Under the pieces are notes generated by a model. The model ran no database searches, was not told the origin of the DNA, and was given only the letters and a program-made list of their open reading frames with translations. 64,000 nucleotides of DNA. Source: Euborellia annulipes (taxonomy: Eukaryota; Arthropoda; Insecta; Dermaptera; Anisolabididae). The stretch is from the NCBI GenBank assembly GCA_023213315.1, contig JAKCPI010007767.1, positions 1 through 64,000 of the forward strand, read 5' to 3'. Positions 22,682 through 33,321 of this stretch are shown here, one piece after another. How positions within the stretch are numbered: position 1 is the stretch's first letter; each line of letters begins with the position of its first letter. Made by a program: the position numbers and the translations under genes.

Positions 22682-23146
22682 TAAAGGCGGTATTGCACGT
22701 AATTGCAAGCTTGACAAGCATGAATGTGCAATCTTTTTGTACAAGCATGCACAAATTCCCTGCGGCACACAAGCATGCTTGTGCAAGCAACAGCTTATGC
22801 CGAAAATAACCTAAAAATGTCAAACTCAGGTTATTTATTCGAAAATAACAAGAAATACTCACTTGCTTTAAACAGAGACACAATAAATATTAATATTTAA
22901 AGTGAATTATTAAATGAAATTAATACAGGCCTACCAGTATATTAAATAAATATCAAATGTCAAGACGTCTATAAAATGGCGGACGTGACTATTTGCATGT
23001 GCATTATTAAAATTCAATCGAGCATCAAGCGGCTTGCACAATTAAAATGTTTGCGCAAAATTCTCCTACAAACGCTACCGTTTGATTGTACAAAAAAGAT
23101 TGATCATGCATGCTTGTCAAGTTTGCAGTTACGTGTGTAGCTGCCT
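22682..23146. mobile_element. Terminal-inverted-repeat element, ~465 bp
   Basis: The arms match imperfectly over about 60 bp. Left: AAAGGCGGTATTGCACGTAA, TTGACAAGCATGAATG, AATCTTTTTGTACA. Right arm reverse-complemented: TAAGGCAGCTACACACGTAA, TTGACAAGCATGCATG, AATCTTTTTTGTACA. The flanks look like TAAA / TTAA, so a TTAA target is possible but not certain. The interior has several GCTTGTGCAAGC-like palindromes. No coding capacity. Confidence 0.6.
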
Positions 23147-23199
23147 TAAGAGATAAGAAAGACGTAACTTCACGGAGTGCCGGTAGATGGCTACGGCCT

Positions 23200-23285
23200 G
23201 AGGCCAGTTGAGTTGAGATGTGATCGTGTACGAAAGCACCTCGAGTAAATAAACGGGTAGTCCGGGTAGGAATTTCAAATAATAA
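23200..23285 (+). repeat. Unclassified repeat also at 25.7 kb
   Basis: ACGAAAGCACCTCGAGTAAATAAACGG ... GTCCGGGTAGGAATTT recurs with changes at 25722-25785 (CACCTTTAGTAAATAAACGGTG ... CTCGGGTGGGTATCT). It could be another SINE head, but I could not show boxes or duplications. Confidence 0.4.
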
Positions 23286-24180
23286 TTGTTACCAAATAAC
23301 GTTATTGCGAAAAATGATGTCACTGATTTTATAAAATATATCATAATAGAAACATTAATAAATTAACTCAAGTTTTGATAGATAGAAGATTTTGTAAATT
23401 ATTTGTTTAAAAATCTAAACAGAAATTTCTATATTTGTTGGCAGCATTTTCTAAATTTTCTTTTCATTCCTCATATTTCACGAGAGGTTAATAAAAATAC
23501 ACAAGAGTTTATTTTTTTCAAAACATAGTGAAAAGAGATGCCAGGACTTATTATTTACTTAAAAGACATATGGTTTCCTTTTTAAACGAAAACTTATACA
23601 ATTTCCTAGCGTCATTGTTTATACAAAAGCCGATGAAGAAAAGATTCGTATCGCTTTAACTTGGAATTAAGATTTAATATCCAAGCACGAAAGCATAACG
23701 TTGCGTTCGCATCGAGATTTATTCTTAAAAGAACGAGTTCCAAGTTTAAACATAAAGATAACAATGAATGGTTCAAGGGTGGAAAGGGCTTGTTAAATGA
23801 ATGTTATCTCTAGCTGTGTTTGTTCTGAGGATATGTGCAGAGTACTCGAAGGTCCTCAGGTCCTGGCTTGTTAACACAAGACGTGCCTGGTAACGGGAAT
23901 CGGTCCTAAAGGACTCCGCTATCCTCCCTTTGGAATCGGTCTACCATGCCTCTTCCCTTTTCACATCTTCTAATAGCCTCTAGTAAACATCGTATTTGTT
24001 TTGGAAAATATTGATTTCCATAATCCATTTATATGACGCCCCACTCTACTGGCAAGTTATCAGTTGCTGAATGTGAACATGGAATACGAAAACAGGGCAT
24101 GGGGAACAAAGAAACTTTCCTTTAACAGGATCAGGTGATTCTTTTTTTTTTCTGCTCTTCTGATTCCCAGAGGACTTATC
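23286..24180. other. Unique DNA, no gene confirmed
   Basis: 23760-24160 is less AT-rich than its surroundings and lacks a long open frame. It may be a conserved non-coding or untranslated segment, judged from composition only. Confidence 0.35.
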
Positions 24181-24182
24181 TC

Positions 24183-24245
24183 TTTTTACTTTCTCTTACC
24201 CTATATATGAAATATATAAAGAGAAAGTGTGCGATTCATGTCATT
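24183..24245 (+). repeat. HINE 5' terminal fragment
   Basis: TTTTTACTTTCTCTTACCC, an AT-rich stem, AGAGAAAGTGTGCGATTCATGTCA. Only the 5' stem and a few following bases remain. Confidence 0.65.
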
Positions 24246-24479
24246 TTTTAAATAATTAACATTTAATCAAATATTTTTTTTTTATCTTTAAAAAAACCTT
24301 TCATAGTATTTACTGGTAGTTCACTCTATGAAAAAAAATTTAGCTGAATTTATTTTTTTTTTTAATACTTGCGCTTCACAAATATTTATTTTGTTGGTAC
24401 GAGTGTCCTTAATATTTGACTTTTAGAAATTACAGGGTCTTTTACTTTTCTTTAATTATTTTTTGGCTAAATTTATTGA

Positions 24480-24805
24480 AAAAAATCTAGTGTGACTGGT
24501 AGCATTAGATTTTTTGTGTCGAGATATATTTAGTCCAATATATTAGAATTCAAGATGTAAAATTTATAATTATGGGATATTTCTATATTCTTGGCAACTA
24601 TTCCTCATGTCTTTCTATAAAGTACAAGAGTAAAGTGTGCTTCAAACAAATTTTGAGAATATACATTTTAATGAGCATCTTAAAAATAATTGATTTATGA
24701 ATTTTAATAAAAAATCCCTAAAGCGAATTTTGATAAAAAAGAAAAAATTTGAAAAAGTATAGTAAAGTACTTTTTGGCCGATTTTGTTCAAAAGCTTCGT
24801 ATTTT
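24480..24805 (-). mobile_element. HINE element, copy 8, 5'-truncated
   Basis: The minus strand contains the 3' hairpin (AAATCTAGTGTGAC / AGATTTTT) and block two up to GCTTTTGAACAAAATCGGCC. The core, microsatellite and 5' end are missing. An extra ~30 bp (ATGGGATATTTCTATATTC...) lies in place of the usual spacing. Confidence 0.65.
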
Positions 24806-25263
24806 ATTTAAAAATTTCTTTTTATTTGTCCATGGTAGTATTTTTTTTTCTTCGTAAAAAAATGTTTTTGAATAAAAATAAAATAAATATTACTATGATA
24901 TAATAATTCAAACACCTTCCGAATAAAAAAAAAAAATTATCTCTAATCTTTTTAGATTGCTCCACCGATCTCACGCGATCTATAAAATCACCGGTAAGCT
25001 TTCATACTGTATATGATTCAGGAGTAATAGGATTAATAAATATCCTTATCATTTTTTTCAAATAGAGATACAATTGGATTTAGTTATATTTAATTTTTAA
25101 TTAATTACCTTGATTAATCATTTCATTTATTTTATTTATTTATTATTAAATGTAGGATAAATTTATTTATATTATTAATAAATAATTATAAACACAAAAT
25201 TCACGAGATAATTTCAATATTAAATAAATAAAGTAAATTCCCGAGTAAAAATTATTAAAAATG

Positions 25264-25468
25264 ATCGAGGGATACACACGCATGCTGCAGGTCTGCATAG
25301 TGAACCCTTACGGACACACAGGGATATACACGCCCACACCAGTAACACACAGGGATACACACGCCCGCACCAGGGACATACAGGGATACACAAGCCCGCA
25401 CCAGGGACACACATTTTTCTTCTGGTCATTTTCGATCCCTGGTGAGGGCGTGTGTATCCCTGTGTGTT
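25264..25468. repeat. 31 bp minisatellite with an inverted unit
   Basis: Three direct 31 bp units at 25314-25344, 25345-25375 and 25376-25406 share ACACACAGGGATACACACGC and CCGCACCAGGG. They follow a partial unit at about 25264-25281. After a 30 bp spacer, one unit is repeated in reverse (CCCTGGTGAGGGCGTGTG..., 25437-25467). The frames across it (72 codons plus, 69 codons minus) are repeat translations, not genes. Confidence 0.8.
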
Positions 25469-25469
25469 T

Positions 25470-26500
25470 GATTTTATAAAATTATTAATTTGATGTAGGA
25501 AAATCGGTCTTGATTTTTATTTTTAATATTTTTTTTTTTAATTTGAATAATAAAAATATAATCAGCGCAATAATTCAAAACTTTTAAAAAAATTTGAAAA
25601 TGAGTGATTGAAAAGAATATAATCCTTTCGTTGCAAAATATTTGGGATTTAATCCCAGAGATATGAATTGAAATTGTATTTTAGAGAGAGATTCAAAGGT
25701 CGACTTGGGTTAGAGGTGAGTGTCTTCGGACACAAAAGCACCTTTAGTAAATAAACGGTGATCTCGGGTGGGTATCTAGGTTTATTTATATCGTTCAATA
25801 AAATGAAATTTCCTAAATAAATATCCCTCTAAAATAAATTTATTTAAGAGTAACGGTTTGAATAGTAAATAACAAGTTTAGATGGAGTAGATATTTATTA
25901 AATTTTATATTCAATTAAAAAATATCTAATATACTAAAACAATAATCTGCTTCTTTCTGTGTATTATTTATGCAAAGGAACAATTTTTATCTAGATAATG
26001 TTTTAGAAAATTAAAGATAGTGATTTTGTATTTAGTGAAATTTGACATAAAATTTGGCTGTATTTTATATGTACGAAAATTAAAACTTAATAGGATATAA
26101 TTATTATTAATTAATTGTGAGATTTGATTTTAACTTTTCCATTCTAACGCATGGACTCCGTAAATACTTGACGGATTTTCATTTATTTTATAGAAAAATT
26201 TAGAGAATAACAAGGGTGATGTCTGAGTAAGTACGTTATTTATATAAAATTTATAATCGTTTCTGTCGGTCTCTCTATTAAAAAATTTATAATTTAAAAA
26301 CATATTCATTTATCTTAATACCTATGAGATGCATTATATAATTATCATTTTAATTCATATTTATTATTTTTAAAAATAACTTAACTCTTTCCTTTTGTAG
26401 TAAATTAGCACAAATAAATATAATTTAAAAACTAGTACATTACATAATTAATTATCCAAGAAGAAAACATTATCTTGAGATATTAAAGTAAATGTATTTA
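25470..26500. other. AT-rich DNA, no gene seen
   Basis: Apart from the repeat at about 25722-25785 (see 23.2 kb), nothing recognised. Confidence 0.45.
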
Positions 26501-26507
26501 AAAGTCA

Positions 26508-26655
26508 AGGGGTCGTGTTCGAATCTCCGACGGTCCCGTTTGGAATTCAAATGGTATTAATTAATGTGCCTGGACCCCCATATATCCTATATAAAATTAG
26601 TAACGTTAAAGTCCATAAGGCCTAAGATGCCGAAAACACTTGAAAAAAAAAAGTA
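26508..26655 (+). repeat. Diverged SINE-1 copy
   Basis: GGGGTCGTGTTCGAATCTCC (box B-like), then GGAATTCAAATGG, GTGCCTGGACCCCCATA, and GTCCATAAGGCCTAAGATGCCGAAAACAC plus poly-A. The order matches SINE-1 but the sequence is diverged and the tail lacks the GTGTGAATG repeats. Confidence 0.6.
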
Positions 26656-26704
26656 AAGGCAAAAAAATTCATATCAAAATTCATATCATCTGGATAAAAA
26701 AAAA

Positions 26705-26940
26705 ATCTTCTCTCCTCGCCTTTTCTCTCGATGCTGGGTCGACGGACCTCACTCTTTCCCTCCAACTCTATCATACGTTTTTACGACCGGAAGAAATAGG
26801 ACAGGCCGGCCCGTCGCAGGGTCTGACGTCTATTAAAAAGAGGAAGGAAGAGACACATTTAAAGAACTGAAGGACTGCCTGTCCTAGCTGGGGCAGCTCG
26901 TGGTTGCCATCCACATACCCACAAGATGTGGGCCCCTGAG
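26705..26940 (-). repeat. Putative LINE 3' end, copy 1
   Basis: On the minus strand it begins near GGGGCCCACATCTTGTGGG, passes GACGGGCCGGCCTGTCC, and ends GGCGAGGAGAGAAG. The same order occurs at 45361-45595 and partly at 53385-53455. The GAA-rich 3' terminus of the 45 kb copy and its flanking duplication suggest a retroposed element. No reverse-transcriptase motif is present in the part retained. Confidence 0.5.
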
Positions 26941-27143
26941 CAAAAAAAAAAAGAATATCTACTTCAAATAAATCTATCTTCTGTATAAAACAAAGAGATT
27001 AGTAAAATTCATAATTTATCTAAACGTTAATCCATACTCTGACAATATTTCATAAGTAATGTTTATTTATGGCAATAGAGGTAAAATCCCAAAAGGATTT
27101 CTTTAATATTTTATTACATCTAATTATTTTAATAAACTATTAC

Positions 27144-27353
27144 GCCCTCTGGCTTGGTGTAGGGATTAGCGTGCTAGCCTCGTGTACCAAGAGTCGCGGG
27201 TTTCGACCCCAGGCAGTCCGATGAATTTATTTAAGCCATTTGGATACCAAATTGTCTTTGTCAAAGTCTTAAATGGCCTGAGTTGCCGAAAAGACTGTGT
27301 GAATGTGTGTGTGTGAGGGCAAGTGTGAGTGTTTAAAAAAAAAATCAAAATAA
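27144..27353 (+). mobile_element. SINE-1 with perfect 13 bp duplication
   Basis: CCCTCTGGCTTGGTGTAG, GTCGCGGGTTTCGACCCC (box B-like), CAGTCCGATGAATTT, CATTTGGATACCAAAT, a shortened middle, and GTTGCCGAAAAGACTGTG plus a GTGTGAG tail. Flanked by AATAAACTATTAC on both sides (27131-27143, 27354-27366). Confidence 0.85.
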
Positions 27354-27468
27354 AATAAACTATTACAACACGCAAAAAATTAATTTAATTGATTGTTTAA
27401 TCTTGTACAGTTTATATACTCGTAGATATATTTTGAAATATTGTATTTCAAGAATATAAAATTTTAAA

Positions 27469-27557
27469 CCCCCGGGGGGGGGGGGGGCCCCCCCGGGGAA
27501 AAATTTAAATGAGAGCCCTTGGGGACAAATGCCCCCTCCCCCCCCAAATGACGCTTC
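27469..27557. mobile_element. hAT-type MITE fragment (same family as 51260-51517)
   Basis: The reverse complement reads GCGTCATTTGGGGGGGGAG, GGCATTTGTCCCCAAGGGCTC, as at the left end of the intact MITE at 51.26 kb. A second G-run/C-run hairpin (CCCCCGGGG... ) precedes it. The outermost bases have mutated (GCTTCTG instead of GCCACTG). Confidence 0.55.
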
Positions 27558-28493
27558 TGTTGAACAAATATTTCAATTTTTATAAGTATAATGATTCTAT
27601 TTAATAAAAAAATATGTTTATAAAGGTCCGATGTGTTGTTTTCTCTTCTAAATTGATAAATAACAAAAAAAATCGTTTTTCTAAAAGATATCACAAGTTT
27701 CCCCTCACATCGAACTAAAAACTTCCTGATTACATCTTCTAAATCAAAACTACTGATTATAGTTTCTTATTTTATTCAAACAAATTATAATTTAAAGCAA
27801 AAAAAAAAAAAAAAAATCATTTATAAACTTTAAACGACTTTAATAAGTTTAGAGAAAAAATAATTGAACTTGAAAATTGTAAAACATGAACAGGCAAGAG
27901 AAAGAGAAAAATGTAAATTAAATAAATACTTAGAGAGAGTGAGTGAAAGGGACAAATAGACACACGGTGGTCGTCACCAGAAAGGCGGTAGCAACAGCAG
28001 CAGCACGTGAATCGATTGCCGCAACCCTCACGCCTTTGAACCCAGGGTTATTGCCTGGTTTCAACCCTCATGGGGTGGGTGTCAGTCGCATAACCCTGCA
28101 AAACCCTCCCCAATGTGTCAGTGGGAGTACTCATTACCCACACCCTCTCCCTAGGATTCGTCTGCAGCAAACGCGTGCGAGCCACATGCAATTAAAACAT
28201 TCGACCCTTGGCTGGCTATTAGCAACCCCCACCCCTCGGTCCACACATGTTGCTATATCCCGATTTATGTACGATCCAATCATTTCCTTTTCGCTCAATT
28301 TTTTTTTTTTTTTTAATAGAAGAATTATTAAATTTAATTCACGCAGTTCAAAAATGGAACGAGTTATTGTGTAGTTATATAGTGAAAAGGGGGAAATATA
28401 AATATTTATAGAAATTAATAAATAGGGAAATAGTTTATTACGAAGTTGATTAATTTTAGTTTAAATAAAAATCAATTTTCACTTTCCGGACAT
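27558..28493. other. AT-rich flanks around a GC-richer patch; no gene confirmed
   Basis: 27943-28270 is clearly less AT-rich and carries a 143-codon open frame on the plus strand (27943-28374) starting MKGTNRHTVVVTRK. It has no domain I recognise, and its last third runs into a poly-T tract. It is the longest unexplained frame in the window. It could be an exon of a gene whose other parts lie elsewhere, but codon bias or homology would be needed to argue that. Confidence 0.3.
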
Positions 28494-28505
28494 AAAATTG
28501 AAGTG

Positions 28506-28751
28506 GTCCTCGGGCTTAGTGTAGGGGTTAGGGTGTTAGCCTTCTATACCGAGAGTCGCGGGTTCGGATCACAGGCAGTCCGATGATTTTGGATACCAAA
28601 TGGCTTAAATAAGAATGAATGACTGGACTCCCAATAGATATTATAAATAATATAACGGTTATCGTCCAAGTCTTATTTGGCATAAGTTGCCGAAAATACT
28701 GTGTGAATGTGTGTGTGAGTGTGAATGAGAAAAAAGTGTGAAAAATAAAAA
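28506..28751 (+). mobile_element. SINE-1 with 12 bp duplication
   Basis: GTCCTCGGGCTTAGTGTAG, GTCGCGGGTTCGGATCAC, TTGGATACCAAATGGC, AGATATTATAAATAATA, GTTGCCGAAAATACTGTG, a GTGTGAGTG tail and poly-A. Flanked by AAAATTGAAGTG (28494-28505, 28752-28763). Confidence 0.85.
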
Positions 28752-28779
28752 AAAATTGAAGTGTGCGATACCAAGGTTT

Positions 28780-28918
28780 TCCCTGAAGATAGGCAACCAA
28801 ATGACTAATTTCCACAGTTACACATTTTATTTGTAAAAGAGCTTAAGAGGAATTTATCATCAAAAAAATAAATAAATAAATAAAATAGTAATTGATTGGA
28901 TAATTTTGTTGCCTATCT
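28780..28918. repeat. Inverted pair with GATAGGCAAC ends
   Basis: CTGAAGATAGGCAACCAAAT and TTTTGTTGCCTATCTTA face each other about 135 bp apart. The termini resemble the 3733-3900 element, so this is probably the same MITE family. It lies just after the SINE-1 at 28.5 kb. Confidence 0.45.
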
Positions 28919-29354
28919 TACTGTAAACAAATACTCAATTTTTTCCTTAAAAAATTTTACCCTTTCTATTGACAACTCACAATCAGATAAATTAATAAAA
29001 TTGTAGTTTACACTTTATGAGTAATTTATATTTGGGCTGTTTATTTTGAAAGTGGTGTAAAAAGAATAAATTAAAATAAATAAATAGAACAATTTATTAA
29101 CGACCCACTTAACGAGGCACCAGTCCTCGGAGGCTAGGTCCAAACAAACACAATACAAATTTAAATGCAATAATAAGGAAAAAATTACTCAATCTATCAA
29201 TTAATAGAATTGGTTTGTTAAAAAATTACAATAAGCTTTTAAATAATAAAGAAATTTATTTAAAATTTTCATACACAAACAATATACATATTGTACATAT
29301 TTATATACAGTATATACATCCTGTATATAATACCTCATCCGTAATCCTGTGCGC

Positions 29355-29422
29355 CAAAGAGCATAATATGCTCTTTGCAAAACATGTTTTATAATATTAT
29401 TATTGTATAAAACATGTTTTGC
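29355..29422. repeat. Two adjacent perfect hairpins
   Basis: CAAAGAGCAT-AAT-ATGCTCTTTG (29355-29377) is directly followed by a second hairpin, GCAAAACATGTTTTATA ... TATAAAACATGTTTTGC (29377-29422), with a 17 bp perfect stem and a 12-base AT loop. Several smaller AT-rich inverted pairs lie just upstream (29280-29330). Confidence 0.7.
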
Positions 29423-29660
29423 TTTTTTTTTTTTTTTAATAACGCACATTAAAAAAACCCCTTAGAAGTTCGTTAAATTAAAATTGTATTTTTATCAAAT
29501 ATATTTCGTATTGATTTTAAAATATCATAAAAAAATTAATAGAATATTCCTATATATTAAATAAAAATGACCAAATTCTGCCTTTAATAAAAAAAATAAT
29601 ACGCGCCAATCATACCAATTGTTTACACATGAGTGTGGTACGGAGGGTGAGATTTCATTT

Positions 29661-30355
29661 TTACTTTCTCTTACCTATGTATATATGTAAATATATATAG
29701 AGAGAAAGTATTGGATTCATGTCAAAAATTCGATGTCGAGATTTTGATGGATCTTCACGTTTTGAGGTCCCCTGAATCCAAAAAGTGGTTTTCGCGACAT
29801 GGTCTGTCTGTCTGTGTGTCTGTCTGTGTGTCTGTGTGTCTGTGTGTGTGTGTGTGTGTCTGTGAACAAAATATCTCAAGAACGAAAAGAGCTAGGAGGT
29901 TGAAATTTTATATTTAAGTTAGGCACCCCCATGGGACGTGACACAAGCTTTTGAACAAAATCGACCAAAGAGTACTAGCACTTTACTGATTCACTTTTTC
30001 AGTTTTTTTCGATTTTCTCAAAATTTGCTCCAACGATTTTTTTTTAATTCAAAAATCAATTATTTTTTAGATTCTCTATAAAATGTATATTCTCATTTTG
30101 TGATTGAAATCTTCTGAAGACCACTTTACTCTTGTACTCCATAGAAAAGATAGGAGAAATGGTTGCCATGGTAACAAAATATAAATATTTTCCCATACTT
30201 ATAAATTTTACATCTTGAATTCAATTGTACCCTACTGTCGGAAACTAAATACATGTCGACACAAAAATCTGGTGTGACAAGCACAGTACACAACTTTCGA
30301 TTGCCGAAGGTAAGAGAAAGTTGTGTGCTGTGCGCCAGTCACACCAGATTTTTTT
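29661..30355 (+). mobile_element. HINE element, copy 9, best-preserved
   Basis: Full-length reference copy. It has the 5' stem TTACTTTCTCTTACC ... AGAGAAAGTATTGG (29661-29715), the core TTTTGAGGTCCCCTGAATCC, and GACATGGTCTGTCTGTCTG with a mixed GTCT/GTGT microsatellite (about 29800-29860). Next come ATATCTCAAGAACGAAAAG, AGCTAGGAGGTTGAAATTT and TACTAGCACTTTACTGATT, then GGTTGCCATGGTAACAAAAT and a 3' fold-back (about 30265-30355). In the fold-back, AAATCTGGTGTGAC pairs with GTCACACCAGATTTTT and GGTAAGAGAAAGT lies between. The microsatellite and ATCTC..AGCTAG..GTTGA order resembles the Drosophila DINE-1 core. Confidence 0.8.
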
Positions 30356-30786
30356 ATTTCTTTTTCATTCGTTTTTTTTTTTTTTTTGAAATTAATGTCG
30401 CGTCAGGTTAAGCCGATTGCGACAAGATTAATTCCACGATAAATAGCATGAGAGAGTTGTTTGGAATTGTAAAGAGGGTGTTGTGGAGGTTTTGGGGGAT
30501 GTTTAGGGTTGAGTTTGGGCGATAGAAGGGGGACCATCAAGACGAGCCCTACCCGAAACCAAAACCTAAAAGCACGGCTGCTGGCAATCAACGGAGTACG
30601 AACCGAACCCCTGGGATGCCAGTTGCTAATCAGTAACCTAACGAGGGAAAAAAATCCTGAAACAAAGTGGCTAGAAATTGATTTCAATTAGCGATCTGTA
30701 ATCAGATCTAATCAGATTGTAAGCCGATTTTTTTCCTCTTAATAATATAGAGATTATAAATCGAATGTTGAACCTAACTGAAAAGA
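30356..30786. other. Unique DNA, no gene confirmed
   Basis: A GC-richer patch at 30400-30700 has a 94-codon minus-strand frame and a 60-codon plus-strand frame, neither with recognisable domains. Confidence 0.35.
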
Positions 30787-30794
30787 AGAGGATA

Positions 30795-30927
30795 CAAGGG
30801 CGGATCCAGGGGTGTTTTTGGGGGGGGGGGGGGGGTGGGTCTGCACCCACTTTTTTTTTATTTAAATAAAAATTTCTATTTATTTAAAAAAAAAAAAAAA
30901 TTTTTAAAATAAAAAAAAAAAAAAAAG
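30795..30927. mobile_element. hAT-like MITE end with 8 bp duplication
   Basis: CAAGGGCGGATCCAGGGG and a long G run are followed by a poly-T/poly-A remnant. AGAGGATA is present on both sides (30787-30794 and 30928-30935). The right terminal inverted repeat is absent, so the right end is deleted or was replaced by poly-A. Confidence 0.55.
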
Positions 30928-31377
30928 AGAGGATATTGTCAAGCGAAGACAAAGAAAGCTTATCGCGGATAGGTAACCTCCTCGAAATAAACTATTGAAT
31001 TTCAGAAGCCGGAATATTTACAATAAATTTATTATTATTTATATTAAATGCACAAAAATCATGAAAAACTCTTTATTTATGGTGATAAAAATACCACATA
31101 AAATAAATAAATTTTTTTTGAAGTACTAAATTTTTCTGCAGTCTTGATATTGGGATATTTACTACAAATAAGGGGAAAAATAGTCAAAAAAATTTTATCA
31201 GCTTTTTTCGATAAAGAGATAAATGTGTGCACTTTCATTATAGGCCTACTCCAATCCACTTTAAGACAAACTTAAGTAAAATGGTAATCTCAAAACAAAT
31301 TATATATAAGTTCACAAAAAAAAATAATAAAAATTTATTAATTTAACAATTTCTCTACCGAGTACTGAGTGAGTATT

Positions 31378-31615
31378 GAATAGAATGAAGTCAGTAAAAA
31401 AAAAAATAAATAAGATAAAATAGAATCTAGCTGTCGACGTTTCGAGCACCTATTACGCTCTTCCTCGGGACCTGTGGTCACAACAATTATTTCATATCGA
31501 TCTAATAAATAGGCCTAATTGTAGTGAACACAGGTCCCGAGGAAGAGCGTAATAGACGTTCGAAACGTCGACAGCTAAATTCTATTTTTTTTCCTAATCT
31601 GACTCCATTCCATTT
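31378..31615. repeat. Fold-back with hammerhead-like cores on both strands
   Basis: The inverted arms (about 31378-31478 and 31530-31615) share GTCGACGTTTCGAGC / AAACGTCGAC and GGTCCCGAGGAAGAGCG. On the plus strand CCGAGGA (31537-31543) ... GAAAC (31562-31566) encloses GAGC..GUUC, a possible 4 bp stem. The minus-strand core (31439-31468) has GAGC..GCUC, so the stem is kept. The core differs from CUGANGA by one base. This resembles the terminal repeats of Penelope-like elements. Confidence 0.6.
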
Positions 31616-32665
31616 ATTTATTTATTTATATTGCATGTAAATCATCTTTAATTTTGAAATAATAAAGATTATTCAATTAAAAAAATGAAAATCAATTATC
31701 ATTATTAAACATTATTAGTTTATGTAATAATTAAAACCAAAAATGAAAGACAAGGATGTCAAAAAAACAGTCAAAAAGTTGGCACTTATTTATTGTTTGG
31801 AGTACAGAAATTCTACTTTAATTTTAGTAAACGCAGAGAATAATTCAGGGCAACCCGTAAAATGAAAATAGTTATTTGTTATTGTTTTATAAAGATATGC
31901 AGAGATGAGAAGAATTCATCAAAAAGAATAAGAAAATAAATTTTTTCTTTTGATTTGGACGGAGAAATATGAGGTCTATAGCCACTACTCTAGAAGCATG
32001 CGCTTTGGAATTAAATCGAACAATAATAAATCTATAACCTACTTACTGTTATGATGGATTATTTTACAACTTTCGATTATGAATGGATGCAGGGATTACC
32101 TGAAATAAAAAAAATAAAACAAATTAGTATAAACATTTATTTGTATTCAATATTTTTGTTTTAATGAATACCTCATCCATTCCCATAAGTTGGTTTTATA
32201 TTGTTTGAGTATTAAATATTTTTAAAATAAATATTTTTATAATAAAATTGATAATATTTAGCAAATTAATGTCAATATAAAAAAAAAAATAATTATTCAT
32301 TAATTTCAATAAAAAAAAAATAATAACAAAATAAATAAGCTAATATATTATTCATATCAAAAACATAAATCAATAGTAGGAAAAATTTTTTAAAATATAA
32401 AATTTATTTATTTAGGTGTATAAATTTTAAAATTGTCAGATTATTATCATTTTATTTTATAGAAAAAAAAAGGGGTAAGTATAATAATGGTTCATAATAA
32501 AATGTCAACACGAAAGGATTGGCTATAAAAGGTAGAATAAATAAAGCCCTTTTTTACAGTGTTTCTATAAACGTTTTATTTAAAGTGGATAATAACTTAA
32601 TTTCAAAGCTAATAGGGAATAAAACGGTGGTTTAGAAAGCGACAGGAATTCAATCAATCATCTTC
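31616..32665. other. AT-rich DNA, no gene seen
   Basis: No gene or element recognised. Mostly A/T-rich low-complexity sequence. Confidence 0.5.
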
Positions 32666-32666
32666 A

Positions 32667-32699
<33 letters not shown>

Positions 32700-33321
32700 G
32701 CAACCAGATCAAAAAATCATTTTTCAAAATAGATAGAACCCCACCCCCTTACAGAGATTTTCTGTTTATTTTCAAAACCCTCTGCTATAAACCCTAAGTA
32801 TCATTTTCCCGAGGGGAATGGAATTCAGATTTCGGGGTTGATACCAAAAGGGTGCTCTCCTAAAACGTGGGTATATAATCTCTAATATATATATATATAG
32901 GGAGGTTTTGAAATCATTAATTAACTTCGGAATTATTTCCTGAATGGACATCTCAAACGAGATGAGGGACAGAAATAATTAATCGAGAAATTTGAAGAAA
33001 ATAATAATTTAATTAAAATGAAAATTTAACTGTGTATACAGATTTAGAGTTATGAATTTTTTATTTTAAAGTATTTTTAATATTTTTATCATTAAAAAAA
33101 ATCCAGCTTCAATCGCAACAGGCTTTTTTTTGGCAGAAATACTCATTACGGATCTGAGGGTAGTGGGGACAAGAGGATAATCCATGAGCAAAAGTTATGT
33201 AAGCTCAAAAAAGGAGGGTTTTGAAAATAAACAGAAAATCTCTGTAAGGGGTGGGGTTCTATCTATTTTGAAAAATGATTTTTTGACCTGGTTGCTTAAT
33301 AATAATAATAATAATAATAAT
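32666..33321. repeat. Near-identical inverted arms bracketed by (ATT)n/(AAT)n
   Basis: The left arm 32666-32782 and right arm 33214-33321 are inverted complements over the (ATT)n run and about 90 bp of complex sequence. I count two differences in the complex part. About 430 bp of AT-rich sequence separates them. The frames across the right arm and its complement (66 and 69 codons) are not genes. Confidence 0.8.

Noticed and set aside
25314..25406. CRISPR-like array
   Set aside because: The units are contiguous 31 bp direct repeats without spacers, and this is eukaryotic DNA. It is a minisatellite.
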